This document shows, in pieces, positions 26,702-35,842 of a DNA stretch of 64,000 nt (the first letter of the stretch is position 1; each line of letters opens with the position of its first letter). The stretch spans positions 62,001-126,000 of the forward strand of contig NZ_BSTD01000007.1 of assembly GCF_030269325.1 (NCBI RefSeq). The letters are read 5' to 3'. The DNA is from Amycolatopsis sp. NBRC 101858 (lineage in GTDB: Bacteria; Actinomycetota; Actinomycetes; Mycobacteriales; Pseudonocardiaceae). The notes beneath the pieces were generated by a model that saw only the letters and a list, made by a program, of their open reading frames with translations, was not told the origin of the DNA and made no database searches. The position numbers and the translations under genes were made by a program.

Positions 26702-27121
26702 TCAGGCGGCAACGGGAGATGCGTGTCGCTGTGGCGTCGGAGAGCCGACAGAACCGTTGCGGGCCAGCGGTTCCGACGTTTTCGGCAGCCGAAGAACGTG
26801 GTACTGGCTGAGTTCGTCCAGTCCGGACAGCGACTGGGCGTGGGTCCAGGGAAGGTAGTCCAGGTCGGTCAGCTCGGGAAGCGAGCCTGGTGTAGCGCAG
26901 GACCGTCGCGGCGGCGAGGTCATCCGGGCGCGGATTTCCTTCTCGGTCAGGACGTTCGGGCCGACGAGCATCAGCACGAACAGTGCCGTCGCGACCAGGG
27001 CGGCGGTCGTGCACATGGGTTGCCGGCGATCGCCGGGGAACAGCCGGGCAGCGCTCTGCTCGTCCGTCACAGACTGGTGCTGGATCTTTCGCGGCGTTTC
27101 ACGTTCGCGTGCCTTGAGCAT
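26702..27121 (-). CDS. hypothetical membrane-anchored protein
   Basis: 139 residues. The ATG at 27121 is fixed by a near-perfect AGGAGGT 7 nt upstream. One hydrophobic helix (TTAALVATALFVLMLVGPNV) near residues 37-57, then a polar tail (LTDLDYLPWTHAQSLSGLDE). It is divergent from the MarR gene, with the palindromic MarR operator between them, so MarR probably controls it. No family recognised. Confidence 0.7.
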   Translation of the reverse strand: MLKARERETPRKIQHQSVTDEQSAARLFPGDRRQPMCTTAALVATALFVLMLVGPNVLTEKEIRARMTSPPRRSCATPGSLPELTDLDYLPWTHAQSLSGLDELSQYHVLRLPKTSEPLARNGSVGSPTPQRHASPVAA

Positions 27122-27180
27122 GCCACACCTCCTGGGTGCCTCCCGGCTGCGGCGGGAGGGCCGGTCAGCCAGGCAACTTG

Positions 27181-27195
27181 TATCGTATCACGATA
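27181..27195. promoter_or_regulatory. palindromic operator of the MarR regulator
   Basis: TATCGT-ATC-ACGATA is a perfect 6-bp dyad with a 3-bp centre, between the divergent membrane-protein and MarR genes. The 15-mer TGTATCGTATCACGA (27179-27193) recurs exactly at 42501-42515 before a USP gene. A/T-rich, unlike the surrounding DNA. Very likely an operator for the MarR encoded 60 nt away. Confidence 0.75.
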
Positions 27196-27253
27196 TAGTT
27201 GTGATTGGGCCCGTCGTCGCGATGCTCATCGTCGCGCGTGGTCTCATGAAGTC

Positions 27254-27712
27254 ATGACGACGAAAGATGAGAGCGTGGGATCGAAGCGCCTCACCAAGCA
27301 GGACTTCGAGGAGCTCGCGCGCTTCCGCTTCGGCATCCGCCGCTACCTGCGCTTCAGCGAGGAGACGGTGCGCCGCCACGGCCTCACTCCGCAGCACTAT
27401 CAGCTGATGCTGGCGCTCAAGGGATTCCCGGGCCGCGAGTGGGCGACGATGCGGGAGCTGGCCGAGCGGCTGCAGTTGCGGCACCACAGTGTCGTCGAAC
27501 TGGTCAACCGCGCCCAGAAGCAGGACCTGGTGGAGCGGGTACCGGACACCACCGACGCGCGCGCCGTGCGGGTCCAGTTGACCGCCGGCGGACATCGGGC
27601 CCTCGCGCGGCTGAGTCCGCTGCACCGCGATGAACTCCGGCGCCTGGGCGCCGCGCTCACGCTCCCGATCTGGGACGAAGCACCGGACAACGGTCAAGGC
27701 GGTGGAGCATGA
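27254..27712 (+). CDS. MarR-family transcriptional regulator
   Basis: 152 residues. Start ATG at 27254. The winged helix-turn-helix is visible as WATMRELAERLQLRHHSVVE (helices 3-4) and VERVPDTTDARAVRVQLTAG (wing). N-terminal dimer helix includes FEELARFRFGIRRYLRFSEE. MarR dimers bind short palindromes and respond to small molecules or oxidation. A perfect palindrome sits directly upstream, suggesting autoregulation. A decayed paralogue lies at 41163-41568 and an identical operator core at 42501. Confidence 0.9.
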   Translation: MTTKDESVGSKRLTKQDFEELARFRFGIRRYLRFSEETVRRHGLTPQHYQLMLALKGFPGREWATMRELAERLQLRHHSVVELVNRAQKQDLVERVPDTTDARAVRVQLTAGGHRALARLSPLHRDELRRLGAALTLPIWDEAPDNGQGGGA

Positions 27713-27769
27713 TGGAGCGGCCGCGAGTGCGGCGCGTACGACGAGCCAGAACCCGAGGACGGCATCGCG

Positions 27770-27925
27770 ATGATCTCGGCACCGCCACCGGCCTCGCGGC
27801 ACTCGACCGGCTGGGCGGCGGCGACCCGGCCTGCCGGGCTCTCCCGCGTCTGCCCGGAATGCGGCCGGTTCGTCGAGGACACCCGGGTCACCCCGGAGTC
27901 ACACTGCCCGACCGCCACCAGGTAG
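27770..27925 (+). CDS. small CPxCGR protein
   Basis: 51 residues. GAGGAC precedes the ATG. The C-terminal part VCPECGRFVEDTRVTPESHC closely matches VCPDCGRFVDGGPAEAEAHC of the small protein at 40631-40801, including CPxCGRF and a spaced HC, which suggests a zinc-binding fold. Both genes lie downstream of MarR genes (one intact, one broken). It was probably overlooked because of its size; the conserved pair is the main evidence. Function unknown. Confidence 0.6.
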   Translation: MISAPPPASRHSTGWAAATRPAGLSRVCPECGRFVEDTRVTPESHCPTATR

Positions 27926-27962
27926 TCGATCTGTCGAGGCCGGCCGGGTCACTGCGGCCGGT

Positions 27963-28328
27963 TCACGATCGGCGGTCGTCGGGTGCCGGGTAGGCGTCGC
28001 CGCTCTTGGCGACGGTGAGCAGGACGGCCGAATTCTCGAGTGCTTCGAGGGAATGCCGTGCCTGCGGCACGATGAGCAACTCCCCCGGCCGCCCGTCGCA
28101 GACGATGTCCTCGGAGATGAGACGAACCCGGCCGCGCAGCACCTGCACGGTCGCCTCGCCGGGATTGTCGTGCTCATCGAGCGAATTCCCGGCCGCCAGA
28201 GCCAAGAGGGTGTGCCGGAGTACCTGGCCGTGTCCGCCGTACACCGTGTGCGCGCTCCGGCCGCTCGAGGCAGCCTGGGCGAGGGCCAGCTGCTGCCGCA
28301 CGAGGTCGTCCAGCGAAGACTTCTCCAT
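27963..28328 (-). CDS. cupin-domain protein
   Basis: 121 residues, single small beta-barrel. Cupin motif 1 is seen as NSLDEHDNPGEATVQVLRGR and motif 2 as ELLIVPQARHSLEALENSAV. Only some metal-ligand positions are retained (H in DEHDNP, H in ARHS), so it may bind metal or simply a ligand. The N-terminal segment ASSGRSAHTVYGGHGQVLRH is typical of small actinobacterial cupins found with stress genes. Divergent from the ferredoxin gene. A decayed relative lies at 50696-50881. Confidence 0.85.
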   Translation of the reverse strand: MEKSSLDDLVRQQLALAQAASSGRSAHTVYGGHGQVLRHTLLALAAGNSLDEHDNPGEATVQVLRGRVRLISEDIVCDGRPGELLIVPQARHSLEALENSAVLLTVAKSGDAYPAPDDRRS

Positions 28329-28368
28329 CGATGCGCTCCTTCGGTCGCGGCCGGGCTACCGACCGACC

Positions 28369-28394
28369 TTTTTTACGAGTAGTCTAGTGTTAAA
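28369..28394. promoter_or_regulatory. A/T-rich dyad upstream of the ferredoxin and cupin genes
   Basis: TTTTTTACGAG ... TAGTGTTAAA, an island of A/T in G+C-rich DNA, 40 nt from the ferredoxin start region and 41 nt from the divergent cupin start. Similar half-sites (TTTTTAC and TAGTG) lie upstream of ctaD (33631) and flavohaemoglobin (49207), with 6-10 nt between them. Candidate shared operator or promoter. Confidence 0.4.
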
Positions 28395-28433
28395 TAGCCG
28401 CGGCGGAAGGCCGGCGAGCTGAACGGAGCACCG

Positions 28434-28790
28434 ATGGCCTACGTGATCGCCGAGCCCTGCGTCGACGTGATGGATCGCGCCTGTGTCGACGAATGCCCCG
28501 TGGACTGCATCTACGTCGGGGAACGCTCTCTCTACATCCATCCCGACGAGTGCGTGGACTGCGGCGCGTGCGAGCCGGTCTGCCCGGTGGAAGCGATCTT
28601 CTACGAGGAGGACCTGCCCGAGCGCTGGCAGGTCTACCTCGAGGACAACGCCCGGTTCTTCACCGACACCCTCGCGACCCGCTCGGCACCGCTGGGGAGC
28701 CCCGCCGGCGCCGCGAAGGTCGGCGATGTCGGTGCCGACACCGCACTCGTCAGCTCGTTGCCCCGCCCGGAGCCGGCGCCAGGAACCTGA
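28434..28790 (+). CDS. fdxA: ferredoxin (FdxA-type, 7Fe)
   Basis: 118 residues. Cysteines at 9, 17, 21, 25 and 40, 43, 46, 50 (CVDVMDRACVDECPVDC and CVDCGACEPVCP) match seven-iron ferredoxins with one 3Fe-4S and one 4Fe-4S cluster. The C-terminal half (RWQVYLEDNARFFTDTLATR, APLGSPAGAAKVG) is characteristic of actinobacterial FdxA, whose mycobacterial member belongs to the hypoxia/NO (DosR) regulon. It carries electrons at low potential in the cytoplasm. Followed after 50 nt by the USP-transaldolase gene on the same strand. Confidence 0.93.
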   Translation: MAYVIAEPCVDVMDRACVDECPVDCIYVGERSLYIHPDECVDCGACEPVCPVEAIFYEEDLPERWQVYLEDNARFFTDTLATRSAPLGSPAGAAKVGDVGADTALVSSLPRPEPAPGT

Positions 28791-28840
28791 CGGCCGGGAC
28801 GCGCGGGGATCCCGTGTTCGTCGCCAATGTGGAGGTAGCT

Positions 28841-30901
28841 ATGACCGACCGGACTCGCATTGTGGTCGGCTTCGACGGTTCACCGTGCAGCACCCAGGCG
28901 GCGAACTGGGCCGTGGCCCAAGCAACGCGCGACGGGAGCGAGGTCGTCCTGTGCCACGTCGGCCGTTACCGGAGCCCGGCCGACAAGGGCGAGGACACCG
29001 TGGCCGAGCAGCTCCTCGAACGCGGCACCCGTCATGCCCAGGCGCGGGCGTCCGGAGTGGACGTGGTGTCCACGGCGATGTCCGGCCATCCGGCACGCCG
29101 GCTCATCGACGCCGCATCCGACGCCACCCTGCTCGTGGTCGGCATGCGCGGCGCCGACGGACCGCACGAATTCCGCCTCGGCTCGGTCAGCGCCCAAGCC
29201 GCGCGGCACGCGCACTGCACGGTCGTGGTCGTCCCCGACCTCGGCGACCACGTCGACACCGATCGCCGGAGGCTGGTCGTGGCCGGGGTCGACGGCTCGC
29301 CGAGCTCACACCTCGCCCTCGCGTTCGCCTTCGAGCAGGCGGAACAGCGCCACGCCGAGCTGCGCGCCATCCACGTGTTCGACGCCGCCACGATCCAGAT
29401 CATGGCGAACCTCCCGCAGGACGATCTGCGTCGCCTGCACGTGACCGCCGCGGACACGCTGCACGGCCTGCTGTCCGCGCACACCCGGAACCACCCCGGT
29501 GTCCGGCTCAGCTCGGCCGTGCTCTCCGGCGCGCCCGCCGCGACGTTGACCGCGGCCGCGGCCGATGCGGAACTGCTCGTCCTGGGCTCACGAGGCCACG
29601 GCGACGTCGCCACGCTCATGCTCGGATCGACCAGCCACACCGTGCTGCACAACGCGACCTGCCCAGTCGCCGTCGTCCGCGGGAAGCACCCGTTCGCGGC
29701 ACCGGCAGGCCGGGCGGCGGTCCGGCGACCGGGCCACGCGGTGCACTCCGCGACCGGCCGCGATACGACGAGCTCCGACGAGGGTCCTGAGGCCGGCGCG
29801 CTGGCCACCTTGACCGAGCACGGTGTGTCGCTCTGGCTCGACGACCTCAACCGCGACCGGCTGACTTCGGGCAGCCTGGCCGGCCTGGTCGCCCACGACC
29901 ACGTGGCCGGCGTGACGACCAACCCGGCCATCTTCGCCAAGGCCATCACCGGCAGCGACGCCTACGACGACCAGGTGCGGAGCCTCGCCGTGCGCGGGGT
30001 GGACACCGGCGAGGCCCTGCGAGCGCTGACCACCCGCGATGTCCGTGACGCCTGTGACGTCCTCCGCCCGGTCTATGACGCCACCGACGGGGTGGACGGG
30101 CGCGTCTCGATCGAGGTCGATCCACGGCTCGCCCACGACTCCGACGCGACGGTCGCCGAAGCCGAAGCCCTGTGGTGGGCGATCGACCGCCCGAACCTGT
30201 TCATCAAGATCGCCGCCACCCGGCAGGCACTGCCGGCGATCACCGCCTGCCTGGCCGACGGCATCAGCGTCAACGTCACGCTGATCTTCTCCCTGGATCG
30301 CTACGACGCGGTGATGGACGCCTACCTCGACGGGATGGAGCAGGCACACCAGGCCGGCCACGAGCTCTCCCTGATCGGGTCCGTGGCGTCGTTCTTCGTG
30401 TCCCGCGTGGACACCGAAGTCGACGCCCGCCTGGACAAGATCGGGACCGCGGCCGCGGCACGACTGCGCGGTCGCGCGGCGATCGCCAACGCGCGGCTGG
30501 CCTACCGGCATTACGAGCGGGTGTTCTCCTCACCGCGCTGGGAAGCACTCGAGGCGGCGGGAGCCAAGCCGCAGCGACCGCTGTGGGCATCGACCTCGGT
30601 CAAGGATCCCGCCTACTCCGACACCCGCTACGTTGTCGGGCTGGTCGCCCCCGGGGTGGTCAACACCATGCCCGAAGCCACCCTGCGCGCGGTCGCCGAC
30701 CACGGCCGGGTCCCCGACGACTCGATCCGCGGCCACTACGACGACGCGCAACGCGTCCTCGACCAGCTGCGGCAGATCGGCGTCGACTACGACGACGTCG
30801 TGCGCACCCTCGAGGACGACGGCGTGGCGGCGTTCGACACCAGCTGGGACCACCTCACGAACCAGCTGGCGGAGAGCATGCGCACCGGCACCGGAACGTG
30901 A
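28841..30901 (+). CDS. fusion protein: two universal stress domains plus transaldolase
   Basis: 686 residues in one uninterrupted frame; ATG at 28841 with GGAGGT 5 nt upstream. Residues ~1-145: USP domain (RIVVGFDGSPCSTQAANWAV). ~146-290: second USP domain (LVVAGVDGSPSSHLALAFAF; LVLGSRGHGDVATLMLGSTS). A ~20-residue linker, then residues ~308-686: a full-length transaldolase with LWLDDLNRDRL, VAGVTTNPAIFAK, the Schiff-base lysine at K456 in NLFIKIAATR, and LWASTSVKDPAYSDTRY. Transaldolase moves a three-carbon unit between sedoheptulose-7-P and glyceraldehyde-3-P in the pentose phosphate pathway. The fusion suggests ATP- or stress-gated control of that step. Confidence 0.9.
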   Translation: MTDRTRIVVGFDGSPCSTQAANWAVAQATRDGSEVVLCHVGRYRSPADKGEDTVAEQLLERGTRHAQARASGVDVVSTAMSGHPARRLIDAASDATLLVVGMRGADGPHEFRLGSVSAQAARHAHCTVVVVPDLGDHVDTDRRRLVVAGVDGSPSSHLALAFAFEQAEQRHAELRAIHVFDAATIQIMANLPQDDLRRLHVTAADTLHGLLSAHTRNHPGVRLSSAVLSGAPAATLTAAAADAELLVLGSRGHGDVATLMLGSTSHTVLHNATCPVAVVRGKHPFAAPAGRAAVRRPGHAVHSATGRDTTSSDEGPEAGALATLTEHGVSLWLDDLNRDRLTSGSLAGLVAHDHVAGVTTNPAIFAKAITGSDAYDDQVRSLAVRGVDTGEALRALTTRDVRDACDVLRPVYDATDGVDGRVSIEVDPRLAHDSDATVAEAEALWWAIDRPNLFIKIAATRQALPAITACLADGISVNVTLIFSLDRYDAVMDAYLDGMEQAHQAGHELSLIGSVASFFVSRVDTEVDARLDKIGTAAAARLRGRAAIANARLAYRHYERVFSSPRWEALEAAGAKPQRPLWASTSVKDPAYSDTRYVVGLVAPGVVNTMPEATLRAVADHGRVPDDSIRGHYDDAQRVLDQLRQIGVDYDDVVRTLEDDGVAAFDTSWDHLTNQLAESMRTGTGT

Positions 30902-30979
30902 AGACCAGCGATGGCGAGCCGGCAAGCCCGAAGCGCGAAGGCTGGTTTATACGAATACACGTCGCCTAAACTATCCGGC

Positions 30980-31660
30980 ATGAGTGAACGGCCGTTGACC
31001 GATGCCGCATCGGGACCCACGCTGGGCGAGACCCGGGCCCGGGTGCTGCGCCTGCTGCGCGCGGCGGATGAACCCCTCGGCGTGCAGCAGGTCGCCGCGG
31101 CGACGAGCTTGCACGCGAACACGGCCCGCTTCCACCTGGACAACCTGGTCGAATCCGGTCTGGCCGATCGGCAGGTCGAGGACCGCACCCAGCCCGGCAG
31201 GCCGCGGATGGTGTACCGGGCGACGGCGCAGGACACCGCCGGTCAGCGCAGCTACCAGCTGCTCGCGACGATGCTGACCACGCTGGTCGCCGGCGAGCTC
31301 CCGCAGCCGCGGCAGGCCGCCATCGCGGCCGGCCGGGAGTGGGGCCGTTATCTGGCCGAGCGGCCGACGCCGTTCGAGCGCGTCGACGCCGAGGACGGGA
31401 TCCGCCGCCTCTCGGCCGTTCTCGCGGCAGCCGGCTTCGCGCCCGGCGCGGTGGACGACGCCGGCAGCCCGGTCATCCCGCTGCGGCACTGCCCGTTCCG
31501 GGAGATCGCTCAGCAGCACCGTGACGTGGTGTGCTCACTGCATCTCGGCCTGATGCAAGGCGTCCTGGCCGAGGTGCGCGCCCCGGTCGCGGCTGAGCGG
31601 CTCGACCCTTTCGTCGAGCCGTCCCTGTGCCTGGCCCACCTGACCGTGTCGAACACCTGA
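30980..31660 (+). CDS. winged-helix regulator (ArsR/DeoR-like, COG2345 type)
   Basis: 226 residues. N-terminal winged helix (RVLRLLRAADEPLGVQQVAA, TSLHANTARFHLDNLVESGL) and a C-terminal sensor domain with HCPFREIAQQHRDVVCSLHL and a further Cys (SLCLAHL). That Cys/His arrangement resembles SufR-type regulators that bind an Fe-S cluster, so a redox or iron signal is plausible. ATG at 30980. GTTTA/TAAAC arms occur in the upstream 50 nt. It follows the USP-transaldolase gene and converges with ctaD. Confidence 0.85.
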   Translation: MSERPLTDAASGPTLGETRARVLRLLRAADEPLGVQQVAAATSLHANTARFHLDNLVESGLADRQVEDRTQPGRPRMVYRATAQDTAGQRSYQLLATMLTTLVAGELPQPRQAAIAAGREWGRYLAERPTPFERVDAEDGIRRLSAVLAAAGFAPGAVDDAGSPVIPLRHCPFREIAQQHRDVVCSLHLGLMQGVLAEVRAPVAAERLDPFVEPSLCLAHLTVSNT

Positions 31661-31663
31661 CGC

Positions 31664-31692
31664 CAGCCCGGGCCGGGAAACCCGCGCCGGCT
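31664..31692. terminator. imperfect hairpin between convergent genes
   Basis: AGCCCGGGCCGGG and CCCGCGCCGGCT pair with one or two mismatches around an AAA loop, in the 30-nt gap between the HTH gene and ctaD. Possible bidirectional terminator. Confidence 0.4.
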
Positions 31693-33490
31693 ATTGCGCG
31701 TCCGGGCCGGGCGCGTCGTCGCCGCCATCGGGATCGCCGGGGTGCACGGCTGACGCGAATGCTTCTGATGGTGCGTCGGGTGCGGCCTCGCTGGGCACGG
31801 TGCGGCCGGTGAAGGTGATGTGGTTCTCCGCACGCAGCCGCTCGATCATGTGCGGGTAGTGCAGTTCGAAGGCCGGGCGTTCGGACCGGATGCGGGGCAG
31901 TTCGGTGAAGTTGTGCCGCGGCGGCGGGCAGGTCGTGGTCCACTCCAGGGAGTTGCCGTAGCCCCAGGGGTCGTCGACCTCGACGACTTCGCCGTAGCGG
32001 TAGCTGCGCACGACGTTGTAGACGAACGGCAGCACCGAGGCGCCCAGCACGTAGGAACTGATGGTGGACACGGTGTTCAGCATGGTGAAGCCGTCGGTGG
32101 AGAGGTAGTCGGCGTAGCGGCGCGGCATGCCCTGGTTGCCCAGCCAGTGCTGGATCAGGAAGGTGCCGTGGAAGCCGAGGAACGTCGTCCAGAAGTGCCA
32201 CTTGCCGAGGCCCTCGTCGAGCATCCGGCCGGTCATCTTGGGGAACCAGAAGTAGATCCCGGCGTAGGTGGCGAACACGATCGTGCCGAACAGCACATAA
32301 TGGAAGTGGGCGACGACGAAGTAGGTGTCGGTGACGTGGAAGTCGATCGCCGGTGACGCGAGCATCACCCCGGTCAGGCCGCCGAAGAGGAAGGTCACCA
32401 TGAACCCGACGCTGAACAGCATCGGCGTCTCGAAGCTCAGCTGCCCCTTCCACATGGTGCCGATCCAGTTGAAGAACTTGATCCCGGTCGGGACGGCGAT
32501 GAGGAAGCTCATCAGGGCGAAGAACGGCAGCAGCACGGCGCCGGTGGCGTACATGTGGTGCGCCCACACGGCCATCGACAGCCCGCCGATGGCGATCGTC
32601 GCGAAGATCATGCCCTTGTAGCCGTACAGGGGTTTTCTGCTGAACACCGGGATGATTTCGGTGACGATGCCGAAGAACGGCAGCGCGACGATGTACACCT
32701 CGGGGTGACCGAAGAACCAGAACAGGTGCTGCCACAGGATCGCGCCACCAGCCTCCGGGTCGAACACGTGGGCACCGAGCTTCCGGTCGGCCAGCAGGCC
32801 GAACAGCGCCGCGGTCAGGATGGGGAACGCAACCAGGATCAGGATGCTGGTGACCAGGATGTTCCAGGTGAAGATCGGCATCCGGAACATCGTCATCCCC
32901 GGGGCGCGCAGGCACACCACAGTCGTGACCATGTTGACCGCACCGAGGATCGTACCCAGACCACTGACGATGAGGCCGGTGATCCACAGGTCGGCTCCGA
33001 CGCCCGGTGAGTGGATGGCGTCCGAGAGCGGGGTGTAGGCGAACCAGCCGAAGTCGGCGGCGCCGCCCGGGGTCAGGAAGCCCGACAGCACGATCAGGCC
33101 GCCGAAGAGGTACAGCCAGTAGGAGAAGGCGTTGAGCCGGGGAAACGCGACATCCGGCGCGCCGATCTGCAACGGCAGGATGTAGTTGGCGAACCCGAAC
33201 ACGATCGGTGTGGCGTACAGCAGCAGCATGATCGTGCCGTGCATGGTGAACATCTGGTTGTACTGCTCCTGCGACAGGAACTGCAGCCCCGGGCGGGCGA
33301 GTTCCGTACGGAGCAGCATGGCCATGAACCCGCCGACCATGAAGAACCCGAACGACGTGACCATGTACATGATCCCGATCTGCTTCGGATCCGTCGTCCG
33401 CATCAACCTCAGCAGCGTGGCGCCTTTCACCACCGGCCGCACCGGATGAGGGTTCGTCTCGATCGGAACCGGGCCTCGCGTCGCAGTCAT
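31691..33490 (-). CDS. ctaD: cytochrome c oxidase subunit I (aa3-type)
   Basis: 599 residues, twelve membrane helices. Haem/copper ligand segments are present: HGTIMLLLYATPIVFGF (low-spin haem His), HPEVYIVALP (CuB His with cross-linked Tyr), WAHHMYATG (CuB His pair) and VAHFHYVLFG (haem a/a3 His). Reduces O2 to water and pumps protons. No subunit II or III genes are adjacent, as usual for actinobacterial ctaD. A 5' stump of a second ctaD lies at 20234-20466. An A/T-rich dyad at 33631 may regulate it. Confidence 0.95.
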   Translation of the reverse strand: MTATRGPVPIETNPHPVRPVVKGATLLRLMRTTDPKQIGIMYMVTSFGFFMVGGFMAMLLRTELARPGLQFLSQEQYNQMFTMHGTIMLLLYATPIVFGFANYILPLQIGAPDVAFPRLNAFSYWLYLFGGLIVLSGFLTPGGAADFGWFAYTPLSDAIHSPGVGADLWITGLIVSGLGTILGAVNMVTTVVCLRAPGMTMFRMPIFTWNILVTSILILVAFPILTAALFGLLADRKLGAHVFDPEAGGAILWQHLFWFFGHPEVYIVALPFFGIVTEIIPVFSRKPLYGYKGMIFATIAIGGLSMAVWAHHMYATGAVLLPFFALMSFLIAVPTGIKFFNWIGTMWKGQLSFETPMLFSVGFMVTFLFGGLTGVMLASPAIDFHVTDTYFVVAHFHYVLFGTIVFATYAGIYFWFPKMTGRMLDEGLGKWHFWTTFLGFHGTFLIQHWLGNQGMPRRYADYLSTDGFTMLNTVSTISSYVLGASVLPFVYNVVRSYRYGEVVEVDDPWGYGNSLEWTTTCPPPRHNFTELPRIRSERPAFELHYPHMIERLRAENHITFTGRTVPSEAAPDAPSEAFASAVHPGDPDGGDDAPGPDAQ

Positions 33491-34158
33491 TGTGAACTCC
33501 GTCCCACGACGTCAGTCCCACCTACCCAAACTTGCGGTTTTCGCGTCGTGTCTGCGTGGGAGGTCAGGATCCGCTGGTGAGCCGCGATTGTCGATGCGCG
33601 ACGCGGACTCCCGTCGCCGACAACCGATCATTTTTACGAACCATAGTGCAAAAAGGGATGCGTGGGTACCCCCGCCGTGGCCAACCAAGTTGACCGGCGA
33701 CGACCGCGCAGAGCGCGGAGGACGCGATTCCACATCCCCGGCTGGGTCGGCTCAGTTGATCGACAGCACGGACGGGCACAGAGAAGGTTTGGCACCAGGC
33801 CAAATGCCTGCCTGCCGGTGAGCTAGTACACCGTATGCTCTGTGGATATTCGTGGCGAGGCGGCAGGGACTCTCGGCCGTCGTGCCTGAGCGTTACGCCA
33901 CGCCTCCTCACTCCGGTGCGGCGAGCCTCGCCGAGGCTCACGTTGCCGAACCTCGGCAAGGTGAGGACGATGGACTTGTTGGTCGGAGACCTATCCGTGG
34001 TGGCACGTGAGGGTCAACATTGTTGGTACGCAGTCGATTCCGACGGCGCCACCCATTCAACCATCGCTGCGCTGCAGGGAGTCGGTTCACGTGAACGTGT
34101 CGACAGTCGCCACAGCGCCGATCGGCCATCGAGATCGTTTCGACGGCGGAGGCCGGTG
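33491..34158. other. ctaD upstream region without a recognised gene
   Basis: 668 bases. The half next to ctaD should contain its promoter and the A/T-rich dyad at 33631. The remainder has open frames on both strands with no recognisable protein. Confidence 0.4.
33631..33654. promoter_or_regulatory. A/T-rich dyad upstream of ctaD
   Basis: TTTTTACGAACCATAGTG followed by CAAAAA, 141 nt upstream of the ctaD start. Shares the half-sites TTTTTAC(GA) and TAGTG with the sites before fdxA and the flavohaemoglobin gene. Confidence 0.4.
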
Positions 34159-34614
34159 ATGGAGCAGGTCTGTGCGACGCGGAGCGAACTGCTTGCCCGC
34201 ATGCGCGGATCAGGCTCGCGGTGCAGGGCATGGAGCTGCTCAGGGAGCGGCGTGGCGCGCTGATCAGGGAGTTCGATCGCCTCGGCGCGTCTGTACCGCG
34301 GTCGATGCACCTTCTCGACGGCGAGGTCTCAGGCGCGTCACAGTTCCTGGGACTCGCGAGCGCGGACGAAGGCCGGGAACCGCTGGACTCGGCCGCGTTC
34401 GCCGCAGAGGAGGGCGTCGAGCTGACAGTTCGCACGCGAAGTGTGGCCGGGGTGCAGATTACCGAGATCGAAAAGGGTGAGGTCGGGCGGGCACGCACCG
34501 GCCGGGGCCACAGCCTGGTCGCGACGAGCGCCCGGATCGATGCGGTGGCCGAGCGGTTCGAGTCCGTGCTCGACAGGCTGCTGGAGGTCGCCGCACTCGA
34601 GTTGTCAGTGCGGC
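34159..34614 (+). pseudogene. V-type ATPase subunit D gene remnant
   Basis: Begins MEQVCATRSELLARMR, then a one-base loss near 34204 shifts the frame to IRLAVQGMELLRERRGALIR, which with EGVELTVRTRSVAGVQITEI and ARIDAVAERFESVLDRLLEV matches subunit D (the central-stalk coiled coil) of V/A-type ATPases. The last third (including the conserved RRVNALE region) is missing after ~34614. No other V-ATPase subunit is found nearby, so this is an isolated relic. Confidence 0.7.
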
Positions 34615-35101
34615 CCCCGAGGCTGTCAGGGCTCCCACGCTGCCGCACGGCCGGCTCGACGACAATCGCCCGGAACCGACGACATGCGCTCTGGCGGCTG
34701 AACCACACCACACCTCCGGCCGTCGCACGCCGCACCTCCGTCAAGGCCGAAAGCACCCGCTGGCTATCCAGAGGCTGTCCACACGCAGCCGTCGTTGTGG
34801 ACGATCGATTTGTCGATGTCGCGATCCCTGCGCCGGGCACCGCCGCCGGAGCTGGCGATCACCGAACAGTTCGACCATCCCATCGCCCGCGTCGACGAGG
34901 CCGCGTTCATTGCCAAAACGCTCGGCGACATCCCGCCGTCGTCCACTGTAGCGATCTCCGTGCCTGCTCCGATTCGCCGCATAAAAGGGTCGGTGCAACG
35001 AGCGCGCAATACGCGCCCGAACCGGCGGAGAGCAGCCCGCACGGCCGAGGCATCCCGCCTAAGATCCGGCCATACACATCCACGCCAACTGGATCACCTC
35101 G
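34615..35101. other. no recognised gene
   Basis: 487 bases between two pseudogenes. Frames on both strands lack recognisable protein features; probably decayed sequence. Confidence 0.4.
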
Positions 35102-35549
35102 ATGAACCCGCAGATACTCGGCGCGATCATCGCGGCCGGCGCGGCGGTGGTGGGTTTCGTCGGCACGGCAATCGTCGCCATCGCCGGGGTTCCGCAACGC
35201 TCAGCGTTTGGCCACCACGACGCTGCGGGTGCAGCGGAGCCACGCCATCGACGAGCGCAGGTTAACCGTCTACCAGGACACCGTGAAGTATCTGCTTCGG
35301 GTGACACGGCGGCGTCCGGAGTCCTACGGCTTCTGGCCCGAGATGAGCGAGCGGCCGGGCGATGCCGAACTTCCCGTCGCAGACCGCGGGCGATCGAAGC
35401 CAAGTTCAAGACCTGGGGCTGCGGAGCACACCCGGACGCTGTGGCTGGCATTCGAGGCAGCCGAGCACGCAACAGATGCCTCACGCGGTCTGCTGCGATT
35501 CCTTAAGGGACAGAAGGACCTCGTTCCGGCGGAACCGGTCACGCAGTAG
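35102..35549 (+). pseudogene. small membrane protein gene with multiple frameshifts
   Basis: Starts MNPQILGAIIAAGAAVVGFV, a transmembrane helix, and then has one extra G in a GGGG run near 35188; without it the frame continues GFRNAQRLATTTLRVQRSHA and DERRLTVYQDTVKYLLR, a pattern known from actinobacterial single-helix proteins with a cytoplasmic coiled tail. A further shift separates AIEAKFKTWG from AAEHTRTLWLAFEAAEHATD. Similar-looking C-terminal sequence (TLVTAIRNDLLAENA) continues to about 35680 in yet another frame. Not expressed as one protein. Confidence 0.6.
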
Positions 35550-35842
35550 ACGATCGCCCAGCACGAGGATGCGACGAACACCAACCATTGAGGCCGACCG
35601 CGCGCGGACCACGCTGGTCACAGCGATCCGCAACGACCTGCTCGCCGAGAACGCACCACCACACAGCAACAACGATTCAGAGGCAATTGGCACGGCAGGC
35701 GCGGTAAAAAGGACTGTCTGGAGCCGCGTGGACTCGTCGATACCGGCGAACGGGCAGCGCGCGTCGGCTGCGACACCCGAAATCCGGTTCATCGCCGGCT
35801 CTCGGGTGTCGCGATCACGGTGATACGTCGACCAGCCGGAGG

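Noticed and set aside
28493..28840. Upstream extension of the USP-transaldolase frame
   Set aside because: Overlaps ferredoxin in another frame; GGAGGT before 28841 fixes the start.
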